64,000 bases of DNA from Pampus argenteus (GCA_036937835.1 CM072878.1:14550001-14614000), one strand, 5' to 3'. Positions 14,801-27,725 are shown, numbered from the stretch's first letter. Numbers and translations: made by a program. The notes: a model not told the origin generated them from the letters alone.

Positions 14801-15991
14801 GTTGTGTAGATTTTGCGTAACACACATAAACACACACATGTTCATTGGGAAACAAGTGCATCTGTGTAGGGGTGAGGGAGGTGAATAACTGACTCATTGT
14901 TGTAGGAGAAATTGTTCTGCGCTGCTTTTGCCCATTCACAAACCAAATGGCGATGCTGTCTAGCATTTTCTGAAACGTTTTGTCCCCCACGCCTTCCACC
15001 TTTTGTTGCAACGCAACTCACATCTCGAACTCCCACTGTCACCCCCACCACCCCCCTCACTCTCTGAACAATGGTACCGCCCGCAGGCCCACCGCTCCCC
15101 ACGAGTCAGGCACGTTCCCAAAAAAAATGTAGCATCATGAGTAAATCACAGACCGGCTCATACAACCAAACAAGAGCGCTGGTGGGCTGATGAAAAGTAT
15201 GCAATGCACCTGTTACCCTCAAGTAAAGCGCATTAATTACCGATAGTTTAACTTGTACGGTGAAAATTACACCACAAATATATATGTATATTTTTAAAGT
15301 TACCAAACTGCTACCTACAAGGCCGGAGAGGCAAGTCATACAGGCCACAGATGACCATAAGTGACAGTTATCTGACCACCTGGCAGTCAAGCCGTTTAAC
15401 TATAAGTCAACTAACACAAACAAATTAAACACGGCATTACACTCATTCACCCAATTGGGTGCCAATTAACGACGTGTTGGCTTTTAAATAAGTTGTAGAT
15501 ATTTTAAAAAAAGCGAAATATTGCATAAACTGAAGTTTAAAAAGGCAGCTAACGAGTTAAATGGCTAGCAGGCTAACATAGGTAGCATAGTGGCGCTAGG
15601 CTGCCGTTAGCCAAACCCCGTCAATCAATCAATCAATCATCCAAAGACACAAACCACCGGCTGTTTGCTTATTTTCCACTCATACCTGGTTGCTAACGTC
15701 AGATGGTAGATTTTTTATGATGATTTTTCTACGGTTGTAAAACTCCCGGCGAGTTCTCTCCAAGCGGCTCTGGACCTCGTCGGGGCTCAGTGATGTCAAG
15801 TCTTCGTCGACCCTCCGCTGACACTCGCGTCCAGGTGTCGCGTCCTCTTCGCCGGGTTCGAGTCCGGTTCTCCAGTTTTCGTGATCAGTAGCGAGGTCGT
15901 AATTTTCATGAAGCGGACGAGAAGCGAAACTGAGCCCTGTGTCTGTGCTTTCATCGCTGGCAGCTGTGCTAACAGACACGACGGCCGCCAT
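8598..15991 (-). CDS. raver1: Ribonucleoprotein PTB-binding 1 (raver-1)
   Basis: Nuclear splicing co-regulator that binds PTB, and vinculin in mammals. Fourteen coding exons (15991-15686, 14669-14603, 13144-12675, 12212-12021, 11933-11813, 11370-11270, 10696-10618, 10265-10066, 9936-9855, 9737-9595, 9471-9400, 9289-9155, 8938-8873, 8744-8598) join in frame to 726 aa. Three RRMs lie at about residues 88-158, 161-238 and 250-330; RRM1 opens with KIIIKNLP and RRM2 has GYGFVEY. The C-terminal half holds four PTB-binding motifs of [S/G/H][I/L]LGxxP type: GLLGAAP (386), GLIGENP (421), HLLGDLP (438) and SILGDPP (514). The last exon encodes PSPEPSPEG and ends in YLKRKRIF, the RAVER1 terminus, which separates it from RAVER2. 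The start is an ATG in good context; one upstream in-frame GTG codon is not used. The internal exons with motifs but little else conserved are less certain than the RRM and last exons. Confidence 0.96.
8820..8849. repeat. Poly-A tract in the last RAVER1 intron
   Basis: About 30 consecutive A residues on the plus strand (poly-U in the transcript), just inside the intron between coding exons 13 and 14. Such tracts are prone to length variation and assembly error. Confidence 0.9.
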
Positions 15992-16014
15992 CACTCAGTT
16001 TGGTGGAAGTTTTT

Positions 16015-16150
16015 TCGGTCTGTGAACTCTCCGTCCGATTTGAGCAGTTTAAACAATACACACATGGCCCCAGCGCCGCTTCTCATTGGACGAGAGCGGG
16101 ACGCATTCTCCATGACTACGACGTAACGGAGAGTGGGGGCGGGGCTACGG
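16015..16150 (-). promoter_or_regulatory. Probable RAVER1 promoter
   Basis: Directly upstream of the first coding exon. It has a GC box (GGGGGCGGGGC, 16,135-16,145), a CCAAT box on the minus strand (ATTGG at 16,085-16,089 on plus) and an ACGT-containing site near 16,119-16,126. It is richer in CpG than its surroundings. No TATA box is evident. Confidence 0.55.
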
Positions 16151-16559
16151 GTGATCCCTGAATCGCATTCAAAGCTGGAGATCTCGCAGTGGTTTCACAG
16201 CCAGGGGGCCCATACAGCTAACTTTGGGGGTATAAAGGGGTATTATACGATAAATAGGAAACAAAAACAAATGTTAAATAATCGTCTAGTCTAGGTCATA
16301 ATAATAACAATAATAACAAACAACTTTAACTGACTGTATTTATCATAGACCTGCTTGAATATCAATGTGTATCATTTAAATGTGATCTTGTTGCAGTTGT
16401 TTGCAATATGTTTTGAATCATAGGCAGAAGATATGGATATTTGTTTGAATATGTTTTTATGGGTAATCAATTGGAAACACCATTTTCTACTGGTCTTCAT
16501 GTAAAAGTCATTTAAGGGCTTCAGCTCTTTCGAAATGCCTATATATCTGATCTGATTAG

Positions 16560-16835
16560 GACAAAAAAAACAACCATATCACTCCAGTTTTCAAATAGCT
16601 CCACTGACTATCTGTCTAATACAGAATTGATTTTAAGATTGTGCTTGTGGTCTATAAAGCACCGGCCCCTGCATATAGGACATATTTGTCATGACGACAA
16701 CTTTTTTTTTTTCAGTTTGTTCAAAATCTGGTAACAGAGCATTCAGTGTTTATCCTCCTGAAGTATGGAACAGCCTGCCAGCTGATCTTTCACTTGTTTT
16801 CTAACAGACCTAGAAAATGTCTGCATATTGGTATT
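16560..16835 (+). mobile_element. Degenerate LINE fragment (3' end of ORF2)
   Basis: Plus-strand translation, interrupted by stop codons, gives HITPVFK, then YRIDFKIVLVVYKAPAPAY near 16,635-16,677, and then AFSVYPPEVWNSLPADL near 16,738-16,790. This matches the C-terminal end of fish non-LTR reverse transcriptases (ITPVL...LHWLPV...RIDFKIL...YKAL...WNSLP.DL). It is a dead copy lying between the RAVER1 promoter and the 3' end of TYK2. I infer an L2-like lineage; the family was not checked against a repeat library. Confidence 0.75.
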
Positions 16836-17263
16836 TTACTTTTCATTACATTACATCGTTAAGCTAGTATTAGATGAGTTATTATGTTACAGAGGTATCT
16901 GTGCTTTGTTGAATATAGGACACACAAATTGGACTGACACATTCTGTAATCATGCACTTTTTTGATGTCTGAAAATATATTTTATTTATTTCTTCTTAAA
17001 TGAAAGGGGCATTTGGAAAATTGTTTTTTAGATTGATAATATGTTCCTTTAGTTTATACAAAATTAAATGCATATACAGTATATATAACCTACACTCAAA
17101 TATGTACAACAAATAAAAAATTAACATAAAAGATGGTATTCTCCCAACCTTACATAAATTCTTAATACTTACTGTGACATTGCAAACCTATAGCTTTCAA
17201 AATACATAAGATGACATAACTCCCCCCTCCACACACACACCCTTCAAAATACTTCAGATTGAG

Positions 17264-17269
17264 TTTATT
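17264..17269 (-). terminator. TYK2 polyadenylation signal
   Basis: AATAAA on the minus strand (TTTATT on plus), 181 nt past the TYK2 stop codon. It is the first canonical signal after the stop and implies a short 3' UTR. Confidence 0.7.
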
Positions 17270-17449
17270 GTTGTGGTAATAGCAATGAGAGCAGCAGAGC
17301 AGGGGAGTGTGTTTTTATAAAAAGACTATAAAGACTATGTAAATGGAGGGAGCAGGCATTGCACAGCAGCAAGCACATTCTATGCTACTCTGTAATATAT
17401 GCTTGTTAAGTGATTGCATGTACATAAGTGGATCTTCACTGAGTCCTGA

Positions 17450-20400
17450 TCAGCAAATCTGAGCCAAGGAAAATTTTATATTAGACTGCCAGTCGTATGT
17501 TTGGCGAATGGCCTCAAACTTCTCGATGAGGGATCTGAACGAAGGCCGTTGTGCGGGGTCTGCAGCCCAACACTGGTCCATTAGGACCTTCACCTGTTGT
17601 TAATAAAACATGTATTAACATAGGCTACACATAAATGAAATGTCATTTTTGAGTTTATGTGTGTGTTATGTTACACTTTACCTCATGTGGGCAATCTCTG
17701 GGACAAGGCAATCGCCGGTGTTTCTCCAGCAGTTTTATGAGTGTTATTATAGCCATCTGTCCCTGTGCTGTTCCCATCATTTCAAAGAATTTCTACAAAA
17801 AAAATTAAAAATAAAGCAATTTAGTTGTCACATGAAAATACATGCAGGTTTTTGCTTGATAATATGAGGTCAGTGATGACGTACATTTGGAGGGCTTTGG
17901 CTTGGGTCACAGCGGGTCAGGATCTCATACAACGTAACGCCAAAGGACCAAATGTCGGAGGAAAAGGAAAATTTGCTTTCCTTCAAGCACTCAATGGCAT
18001 ACCTATACAGTGCAAAAAATACAGTTTAGTGCCCAAAGTCGCGCAACAGAGCATTAAGTATGGTGAAGGTGACTTTAGACAACAGGTCTGGTTCTGCTGC
18101 ATCAATTTTGATCATTTTCTTTTTTAAACTGCCCAACAATGCTATGGGAGAGCAATGCTGCATGAACTCACCAGAAAACTGGACTGTCCCCATCTTCACG
18201 GACACGATAGTAGATCTCTCCTTCAGGTATGTACTTTGTCAGGCCGAAGTCTCCAATCTTAACCAAGTTGTCATTTTCCACTAAGACATTACGAGCAGCT
18301 AGGTCTCGATGGATGTATCTCTTTGTGTGCAAGTACTCCATCCCCTTTACGAACAGAAAAAAATAGAATCTGAAGCCAAAAAACTTAAGTAAATTCAGTC
18401 ATAATATGACAATATTACAATGTAAAGCCTTAAAATGAGCTGAATGGCTGACAAAATGCAAGTCATGGACAAGAGACAGAACACATTAAGATCATTATTT
18501 CATGGTGGAGATTTTTAAAAGAAAAAAAAAAAAACAATGTAACATAATACTATGCAATTAAACTACTCAACATAACAAAATGACTTAATGACAATACATA
18601 GAAACCCAGAGTGCTGAAAATGGAAATTAAAGTCTAATGTGATGGATTATCTACTTAAGGCAATTTCAAGTGTAGAGAAGTTGACATACAATACAAAACA
18701 GGTCATTCTCAAAGCAGGATAACATAACCTGGCATTTTCTGCAGTTCAGTTTGCACGCGGCACCAAAAATATAAGATCAACGGGAAATAGATCACAAACT
18801 GCATAAAACACCTGAACTCACCTGACAGATCTGCTGAGCAAACAGAAGGCACTGAGGCATACCCAGTTTACGTTTGGGAAGGTAGTCTCGCAGACTCCCC
18901 AGAGGAAGGTACTCCATTATCAGCTGCACCACTTGTCCTCCTGTCAATGGACAACGTAACATTGCTTTTAACCTCCTATTTCCTTTACTTTTGAAAAGAA
19001 AGAATGAGATGTTGCTTATACTGGTGCTGAAGCAGTTGTGGTGCTTATGCAAACAGTGTATAGTGAAATATTTGTTAACATATTTAACATTTTAAGCAGA
19101 TATTTAACCTTTTTTAGTTGAATACTCACCCAGTTCACTGCAACAGCCCTTGTACTTGACAATGTTGCTGTGATAAAGGGACTTCAGGATCTCAATTTCC
19201 TTCATCCAGCCGTCAGACACAAGACCATTTTCTTGTTTCAGAGCCTTCACTGCCACGCATTCTCCTGTCCCATCGTTGGCCGGGTCATACAAGTATAGAG
19301 TCACCTTTCCAAAGTGACCCTAAAGACAGAGCAATGGACAATGAATGACTGTCTGACATGCAGGAAAAAGAAAATCTACAGGTGATGTGGTATCAAAACT
19401 CACCTCTCCTAAGACCCGCATCTCTCTCAGGTAGCGTTTATGGAACACGCCAGGGTCTATGCCGGAGAAAGTCTCACTGGGGGGTAGATCAGGATCTGTG
19501 TGCAGAAAAAACAAACGCGCCTCTGTTTATTAAATGCAATGTGACAGGGTGAAAGAAATAGAAAAAGCAAGGTAAGCAAGTAAAGAACCCACTTTTGATC
19601 ATGATTTCTGTGAGTTCTCTCAGCACACAGGGGAACGAAGGCCTCTCCACAGGCTCATAGGTCAGACACATGCTGATGAAGCGGGCGAGTTCCTGCGACG
19701 ACGGTTCAGCTAAACGGCGCCTTTGCTTATAAAAGCATTCTTTCTGTTATGGAGGGTTAAAGGGTCTGGTGTTACAATTAGATGTCAAAAGAATAAAATC
19801 GGCAGGTGAATGCTGAAAGCTGTGACACACAGCCCTACCTCCGATAACGTGCTGCCACTCATGGGAACGTCGCCATTGTTGCAGATTTCAAGCAGCGTGA
19901 CACCAAAGCTCCACTGGTCAGCAGCATTGCCAATGGGTGCACCGCTGTCAATGCATTCGGGAGCAATCCATGGGATGCGCTCAAGACGCTCTGCAGTGCA
20001 GAAGAGCAATAATAAATATGCCAAAAGTAACATTTATTGTGTCACCTCGACATTTTTCACAAGAGCAACAAGAGAATCTTTTATTGCTTTTATTTTATAC
20101 CTAGTTCAACAACACCTTATACTGTGTACTTTTAAAGGATCTACAAAGTTAGTTATCTATGCATGTTCAATGTCGATGTGTGGATCCTTGTTAATACGCT
20201 TCAAACAACAAACTAAGATGGTAACACCTCTGCATTGATTAGGGATTCTGAATTAAGGATTGCCTTAATATCCATACACTGTGAAAGAAAACAGCAAGAT
20301 AACAGGCAAAAGGTCACAGGAAGTGGTCTAGTTGAAGTTTCCTGATTAATCTGATTACAATAAGGCAGAACAGTACAAAAAATACAGATCATCTGTAGCT

Positions 20401-23400
20401 GACCAGCTTTCCTGAACAGTGAGCTTAATTACAAATTGATTACTAACCTTCCCGTGAAAGGATATTCAGGGAAATTCCTGGGTCACTCAGCTTGACAAAA
20501 GGAGTAGTACCGTGCTCCAGACCACGCCTTGCCACCAGAATGTTCTTGGCACACACATTTCCGTGAACCAGCCTTTTGGTCTCCTACAATGGTATAAATA
20601 AATAAAAATACAGGAAAAAAACATTTGGTATGCAGCATATTTATAAAAGAAGTTAAACAAACTATTAACACAGTTAATCATGAGGCAGAAATTAACTGCA
20701 CTTGCTAGAATTATTGATATCGTTAGTTTTGATAATAAGATGCATCTCACTTCCTGTGCAGCAGCTCAAACTCTGAACTTGACAGAGAAGCTGTGCATGC
20801 AGTGAATCATACACCACCTTCTTCTGACAATTCTTAAATATTCACCAAATGACCTACAAAAGGTGACTGTTAATGATTTTTAAGTACGAGACTATCTGGA
20901 GAAAAGCAACAACTTCACTTTGATCGATCCAATTTAATGGCCTCGGAGCTACTTAGCTGCCTTGTCATTAAAGTGAATTGTAGTGTATGGCATACAAATA
21001 ACAAAGTAGTGTCTGAACTCACAAGATAATTGAGGGCACTGGCAAGTTGTTTTGCAACAATGAATTTCCACTGAGGAGTCACCGATGCCCTTTCTCTGCG
21101 TAGGAAAACATCCAAAGGCCCAAATTCCACAAATTCTTCGACCATGATGTCTGTAAAGGCAGGAACAAGTCTTGAGATTTACAGGCTCCGATATCATGTA
21201 AACAAACAGCACCCTCTTCTAAATAAAAACAGGGTGCGTGATGCGTGTGCGTTTTGGCTTTTGCTTCATTGTTCACTTGATGCTAGAATAATTTGCGTGT
21301 CAAAAACACTATTCATATGTGTAATAAGGAAGTAGCAAACAAGGAAGTCAGACACCATACAGTTAAAGTGGAGGTTAGTGCTCTTACTTTCTGATCCTTT
21401 TACTGACACACCATGTACAAACACCAGGTGACTGTGGGATACCTGGCTCATGAGACTTGCAGTTTCAAAAAATGCCTAAGACAAAGATAAAATACACAGT
21501 AGTGTTAGAATGATTCTAAACTAGATGTGTTAATATTTACTTGGATCCAATGCACTACTGTTGTTCTTCTTGTGAGGGAGTTGTTTTTCTTACCAGTGCA
21601 ATATCTTTATGGCTTTGATCTAGAATCTTGAGAACCACTCGGATCCCTTTGCGGTCAGCAAAGTTGTTGTTGTTGAACTCATCGTTCTGATCATTCTCTC
21701 CTCCGCCGCGCACCAGCAGACGTCCCGAGTAGATGTTCGTTCTGGTCCCGCGGCCCAAATGCTGTTCCTGCTCATAAATACAACAACCACTGAGTCAGTC
21801 GTAGAGCAGAGAACACAAGGCACGTCAGGTGTGATAGGGGGACATTTAGGGTGGTGAGTGGTTCTCATCACCTGTATGATGTCTCTGTCCTTGATCTGGT
21901 GGAAGCGTAGCTGTGTCAAGTTCAGGGTCAAGGAGTCAGCACGTTTATTGACACCTTTCCTCATCACCAGAAGGTTTGATGGCTCTGCATTACATGAACA
22001 CACATCCAAAGCTATGACCTAAATATCCCACAAGACAACCATTCTGTCTCACAGTAACCCTAAAATACAATAGAAAAAAATGGCACATCCTTTAATAATA
22101 ATAATAATAATAATAATAATGATAATCACCTCCTTGTCTTGGCAAGCAGCACTTTTTGACAGTAAAGCTGTCCGAACCAGACTTGAGTACATAGTTCTTG
22201 AGGCCGTCTGTGAGTTCCTTCACGCTGGAGAATTCTCGGTCCCATCCCTCCAGACAGAACACCGAGCGCTTATGCTGAATCCGAAACTGCTTGTGGCTTG
22301 GAGACCCATTCTATTAGACAAGAGTACATTTACACACACACACACAAAGTAAATTTCCACCATCACTGCACTGCAGTAATTCCCAGAGAAGAGTGTGGGT
22401 GTTTACTTACCTTGTTTTTGTTCAGGACAGCTAGGATGAGGCGGTGATAGTTAAGAGCACTCCAACGTACAAGGAAAGCTCCCTCCTCTGCTGCCTCCTT
22501 TTTCAGCTTCAGTAGCACAAAATCATCCCTGGAAACACACCAGAATTGTGATATAACACACTGTGTTTCTTTATAGTCAGTGCGTGTCTGTATGTGTAAG
22601 AGAGAGAGGGGGGAAAAAAAAAAAACTCACTGCATGGGTCCGTGGAGTCCATTTGCTTCACTCAGCACTACCCTTGGGGGAGCCACTTCATGACAAAGAT
22701 AGTGGTGGGCGTCTGCAGTCAGCCGGTAGTATCCATCTAGGAGGGAGATGAAGGAACGGGCCTCCTGGCTGGAGTTCATCTGAACCTCCTACATACATAT
22801 ACAAAAACACCACTAGCTTACAATCAGAGCTCACACCTACAGACACATACAAATTCAAAACACCATAAAATGCCCAAAGCGTACATAAGGAAACTCAGAG
22901 CTCTTACAGTCACACAGTATATCAATTAGATGAATGCATCACAGGAAGACTACATTTAGCGATTAAATAATGTACTGCTGCTTTTTCATAAACGGGTAAT
23001 AAGTGCTCTCACCATGCAGTTGTTGTCCTGAGTGCTAATGCACACATTAGCTCTAGTAATGGCTATATGACTTATTTCAGGGAAATCACAGAAGGAGACC
23101 CATTCATTATTTGGATTGTTTTCATTCGGCTGGCAGGACTGTTGTTTTGTTCTCCTCGCGTAGCTCATGTAGTCATTTCTTAAGTATGTGTTGTCCTGCG
23201 CCTAGGTAAAGAGATGGAATAAACATAAAGGTCCCACACTGGCAGAAAAAGGTAACATCCTATGGAATTTAAACAGCAGAAGGCAATAATTGTGTTTTGA
23301 CAAACCTTCTGGACGGACATCTTCCTCCACTGAATCCCCTTGGTGCCAGACACCATTATTTCATGTGTGGCTGGCTTTCTGAAGTTGTCTTTTGAGACGC

Positions 23401-24788
23401 CCTGGGCATGGGTGCTGGTGGAGTAAGAGTTGCTTCCATCTCCATCCTTACTCAGTTCCAGGTGGGTTACAGGGAAGGTCTCTGTGCCAAAACGTGGTGC
23501 CAAGTGTTCAAGAGTAGAGATGTACTTATACATGATCTCCTGAGCGCCCAGCCGTCCCTCATCTACAGTGTGCTGCTGGAAAGTTCGCACAAAGTCTGCG
23601 AAAACCCGTCGGATCCTGATCTTAGTCAGAAAGTTGTCTTTAGAAATGTGTTTGGCGAAAGATCTTGGTATGCAGTGTAAAAAGCTGGGAAAAAATAGGA
23701 GACACCTTTATTTTACTTGGATCCAGTGAATAAATCAGATTAGAAGACATTTTATTGAGCCAAAGGGAAAACTGGATTGTTACTACGTGGTGTACAGATG
23801 ATAACAGTTGTAACTGAACAAGCATATGCCTCCATCCAGAGTCATTACCTGATTTTTTCAGCAACATCTTGTAAAGTTCGGCCTGTTTGCACTGCCTGGT
23901 GCGAGAGGTGAAGTACAGCCATCCCCAAGCTCTCGTTTTTGAAGCGACTTAGCTCCTCCTCTGACTCAATGTCTTCCATTTCTACGACTTCGTTCACAAA
24001 TTCATATTTAGCCTTTGGGGAGACAAAGGAAGCAAATGCGTAGAGCGCCAAATATTCATACGATGAATGAATAGGAAACTATAAATATCAATCAATACAT
24101 GATATGGTAAACACAAACCTGGGAGAATAAATACTCCAAAGATGTGATTTCAAGCAGAGGTGAATTCCCTTGAGTTGTCCCAGACTTAAGAGTAAAACGG
24201 GATATAGTTGGCTCCTTCTTATTTAGTCCATGCCAATTCCGAAAGTAATACCTGCGTACAAAGAAACAGCTATCTGAGGACACTGTGGCAGCCAAGGTTT
24301 ATGGTTTTATATCTGCCTTGTTTTTTTTTTTTAAAAGATGCTGTTATAATCACATCAACTAACCTCATACAGTAGTGAAGTTCAAGGCAGAAGTCCTCTG
24401 GACTAAAAACATGGTTTGGACTGTACCAACAGCGTGACAGCGGGTTGTACAGAGCAAACAACGCATGGCACAAAGGTGTTATCCCTGGGGAAAATATGCA
24501 AAGATTAGAAAAGGCATGCTTGATCCCAGCAAGCATATATACAGCATGAAAAGAAAGTCAATACAAGCCGATATAATCAGCATGGTTAAAGCTGTCATTC
24601 TCACCTACAGCCTCTGCAGCGGAGATGCACAGCTCCTCTGCTGTGATATCTCCAGATGTGTGAGACAAATACTTCTCTCCTTCCTGTGTCCAAAACAGGA
24701 AAACACGTATGCCTTGACCCTGAGGAGGCTCACACTGGCCTGGAAATGCCCCGGACTTTGAACGCTTGGACCATCCACTTCTAGACAT
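17450..24788 (-). CDS. tyk2: Non-receptor tyrosine kinase TYK2 (Janus kinase family)
   Basis: JAK-family kinase bound to type I interferon and IL-12-family receptors; phosphorylates STATs. Twenty-three coding exons join in frame to 1,171 aa (human 1,187): 24788-24605, 24484-24364, 24251-24119, 24012-23849, 23684-23306, 23201-23013, 22788-22631, 22528-22411, 22310-22130, 21984-21872, 21767-21594, 21475-21388, 21150-21023, 20583-20448, 19990-19839, 19743-19593, 19495-19404, 19319-19130, 18940-18822, 18344-18172, 18002-17885, 17792-17682, 17593-17450. Domains: FERM about 25-420, SH2 about 430-520 with FLVRWS, pseudokinase about 570-850 with HGN (717-719) for HRD and SDPG (743-746) for DFG, active kinase from 880 with GEGHFG, Lys912, HRD 1002-1004, DFG 1022-1024 and activation-loop YY 1035-1036. 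Local similarity (YFRNWHG, VHGNVC, VRVLGEGHFGK-like block) fits TYK2 better than JAK1-3, and RAVER1 and CDC37 are its neighbours. The first base of the 21,767 exon could instead be 21,770. Confidence 0.98.
22093..22120. repeat. (AAT)n microsatellite in a TYK2 intron
   Basis: About nine trinucleotide units, ending 10 bp from the donor of the exon at 22,310-22,130. Confidence 0.9.
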
Positions 24789-24812
24789 GGTGGGGACAGC
24801 CAAGTCACTGAG

Positions 24813-24828
24813 ACACACACACACACAC

Positions 24829-24874
<46 letters not shown>
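24813..24874. repeat. (CA)n microsatellite next to a TYK2 splice acceptor
   Basis: About 30 CA units with one or two CATA interruptions. In the minus-strand transcript this is a (UG/GU)n tract that ends 4 nt before the AG acceptor (24,809-24,808) of the first coding exon, so it replaces an ordinary polypyrimidine tract. Confidence 0.93.
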
Positions 24875-24876
<2 letters not shown>

Positions 24877-25272
24877 ATAAATGTAAACTGTATGACAGTT
24901 GGAATCACGTACGCATTTACGGCCTAACGTAAAGTAAATACGAAGTAATTTTAAAGCCACACGACAGCTATTATTCAATATTTAACACTGAATTTAGTTT
25001 AGAAACATAAATTCATGTGTTAACAAATGGCAAAAAAAAGACTTAACGTCAGGCAATATGATCCATTTGTCAAAAGGCCTTCCGGGGGAAACACCGTGTT
25101 GTAGCTTGTGTAACTTGTAATAACATATTTTTTTAAAATAAATAAATAAATAAACTGTGTCACCGAGTGACGCTTTACTTTAGTTTACATCTAATACGAT
25201 GACACAAACGTGTATAAACGTTATAGGCGTTTACGTGAACACAATAACATATAGGAGTAGCAAATTTCTTAC

Positions 25273-25440
25273 CGTTTAACGACGAGCTTTTGGTGGCGTT
25301 AAATAAAAACACACTAGCACGATGAGAAGAGCTGACAGACAGGCTTCATGAGCTGGCCAGCGTAGTTTCCCATCGTCTATCCTCCCTGCGATTCTAGTGA
25401 AAGATGTGTTTGCAACCGGGACTTCCCGAAACCAACATGG
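25273..25440 (-). other. TYK2 non-coding first exon (5' UTR)
   Basis: The coding exon is preceded by an AG acceptor at 24,809-24,808, so the 5' UTR starts upstream. A strong donor, GTAAGAA, lies just after 25,273 on the minus strand, giving a leader exon that ends there. Its 5' end is not visible and is placed around 25.43 kb only because of the promoter-like sequence beyond it. Confidence 0.55.
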
Positions 25441-25560
25441 CTCCTCCCTCAAACCAGAGGGCAACGGCGTACGCGCACGTACACATAACACACGTAACAG
25501 TACGTATAGATATATGTATATGTATGACGTCATCACGCAAGGTGGGGAGGCAGAAATCTA
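25440..25560 (-). promoter_or_regulatory. Probable TYK2 promoter with a CRE palindrome
   Basis: Upstream of the predicted TYK2 leader exon. It contains a perfect TGACGTCA (25,525-25,532) and several ACGT-containing sites at 25,469-25,507. No TATA box is evident at a useful distance. CREB/ATF binding is inferred from the motif alone. Confidence 0.45.
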
Positions 25561-25599
25561 ACAAGGGATGTAAGCATGAGGAAGGATAAGTCTGAGAAA

Positions 25600-27725
25600 A
25601 AAGAGGAAATGGGTGGAGAGAGAGGGTGGTGGTGTTATTTTATTTAGTCAGTGGAGACTTTAGTTCTTGTACGTGATAATGAGAAGAAGAATAAAGTGGT
25701 GCAACCTGTGTTTAGATATAATTTGGGATTTTAAAGCAGTTACAGTTAATTGCTTTTCTAATTTTTAATCATCAAGCATCTTTAATAAGGACAGTAAAAG
25801 ACTGTAAACAAACCAGTAGATGTATATAGAGTTTCTTTTTTTTTTTTTAATTGTTAACTGTACATGTATATGCTGTTAAATCACTTTGTACAAAATTAAT
25901 TGACTAAGCATCCTCACTTTATTTTTTAGTTCTACATTTACAAATGTCACTTTCAGGTCCCTTGCTAGAAGAAAAGTTGTTCTTCAGCAATAATTTTGCA
26001 GAACAACAGAATCAACTGAAGAAAAAGATAATTTTCTTTTAGCAGTTCAGGTCGTTTTTTACTTATTGTTTCTGTTTCTGCACTATTTAGATAAAGCCTA
26101 CAGTAAGAGTTCAACCAGCCTTCGTGTTACGGTGTGAGTGTGATGTATTCAGAAATCTAACCCCGACATCTTTAACCACCTTTGTCAGTGTAACGTTAAA
26201 TTTTGATACGCTTGTAATCTGCGTTTTGTCTGAGGCTTAGCTGTCCTTCATCATTTACTTTGTTGGTATTGTAAGGTAGTTGTAGTTGTCTTACACAAAA
26301 GCTTGCTGGGAAAAAACAAAACAAAAACAGGCCCATTTCCAACAGTACAAAGAGAACACACACCTGGCTGGCTGGCATCACAGGTAGGGCAATAGCTTTT
26401 GGCCATATCCATTGAGCAGTTTTATTTGGTGATTGTCAAATACTGTTCAATAATGGGTTTTTTTTTATATATATAGAAGTTGTCTTTTTATATCAAGCAC
26501 AATTCCAACTACACTTCCAAATTTAAACTGAAAGCATTTAAAGTGTAAGTGTAGCCTCCAGCCACGCCCACCCAACACTTTCTGTGCATGTCAGTTTGGA
26601 GTGCAGTCATCCATCTAATATCTAACATGGTGGAAATAAGTGGGGTTCACATCAGCTGTCAATCATCACCAAGGCCTTGCTTAATAATATGTCCATTTAT
26701 GAACTAATGGTGGAGGCAGGTTAAGCTACAGTTGTTAGTTGTCTTATGTACGTACATATTCTCTAGTGTACTGAAGGTTGTAGCATACCCTCATTATTTA
26801 CCTGCCACTGAATCACTATGTAGAGCACATGTCTTTTGCTTCATTATTATAATATGCTTCATTAGAATACCCCATACATATAAGCACTAGCTCCATATTG
26901 AAAGGTAGTGGTTAATACTGCGACAGGACTCACATTTCTAATGTTTCCACCATGTAATATATTTTTTCCTGTGTTGTAAGTGCCATTCCCTCACTGCTTA
27001 TGCTTAAAAAGTATCAAAATATCATTGTCCAGGTCAGAAAAGTTAAGTTTGAAGGGAATAATAAGCCATCCTGTGTACTTTTATAAGCATAAGCAATTAG
27101 GAAATAACACTTGTTAATGTGTTACATGGTGTATATGACTCGTATTTATCATCCAACTTTATGATCGGAAGAGCATATTACCCACACCTTGAGATCTTAT
27201 GCAAAACCACAAAGCCTTGTCCTTGAGAATTAGGATACAATTCAAATTTTAGTTAAGCAAGTTTGTAGAAAATTTCACTTTTGGGAAATAACCATCTGAA
27301 TACATTGGTTGCTCAAGCCTTAAACGTAAAAAAAACAAACAAAAAAAACCAAACAAGATACTTAAATTTGGAAATAAAAGAAAAAAAATAATTATACGCA
27401 CAACCTGAGAATGTATAGAATGGTCTTCAACTATACAGCCACACAAATGACAAGCATGTGTCATACACACCCCCACAAACAGACAGGTGTTAAGAATACA
27501 GCTTTAGTGATGTCGAAGCAAATAAAAAGACCCAAGAACAAGCTGTAGATCTTTTCAAAGCAGGAGTTACAGAGACAGCCTAGTTGTGCAGTTAAGTGAA
27601 GGCTAATTTAGTCTGAACTAAATATAGACATTATTTCCTTGTTCCATGATTGGCAAACTAGTCATACATAGAGTGGAGTTGCAATACAATGGGTAAGCAA
27701 TGACAGATCACAGGGTCAATGTTGG
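25600..27725 (-). other. TYK2-CDC37 spacer including the CDC37 3' UTR
   Basis: No coding exon was recognised. The right part should be the CDC37 3' UTR. The first AATAAA on the minus strand after the CDC37 stop is at 26,421-26,426, which would give a 3' UTR of about 1.3 kb. The left part, up to the TYK2 promoter, holds nothing I can name. Confidence 0.45.

Noticed and set aside
24558..24908. Alternative upstream start for TYK2 through the (CA)n tract
   Set aside because: The extra residues are a Cys-Val repeat from the microsatellite, and an AG acceptor follows it before the ATG at 24,788.
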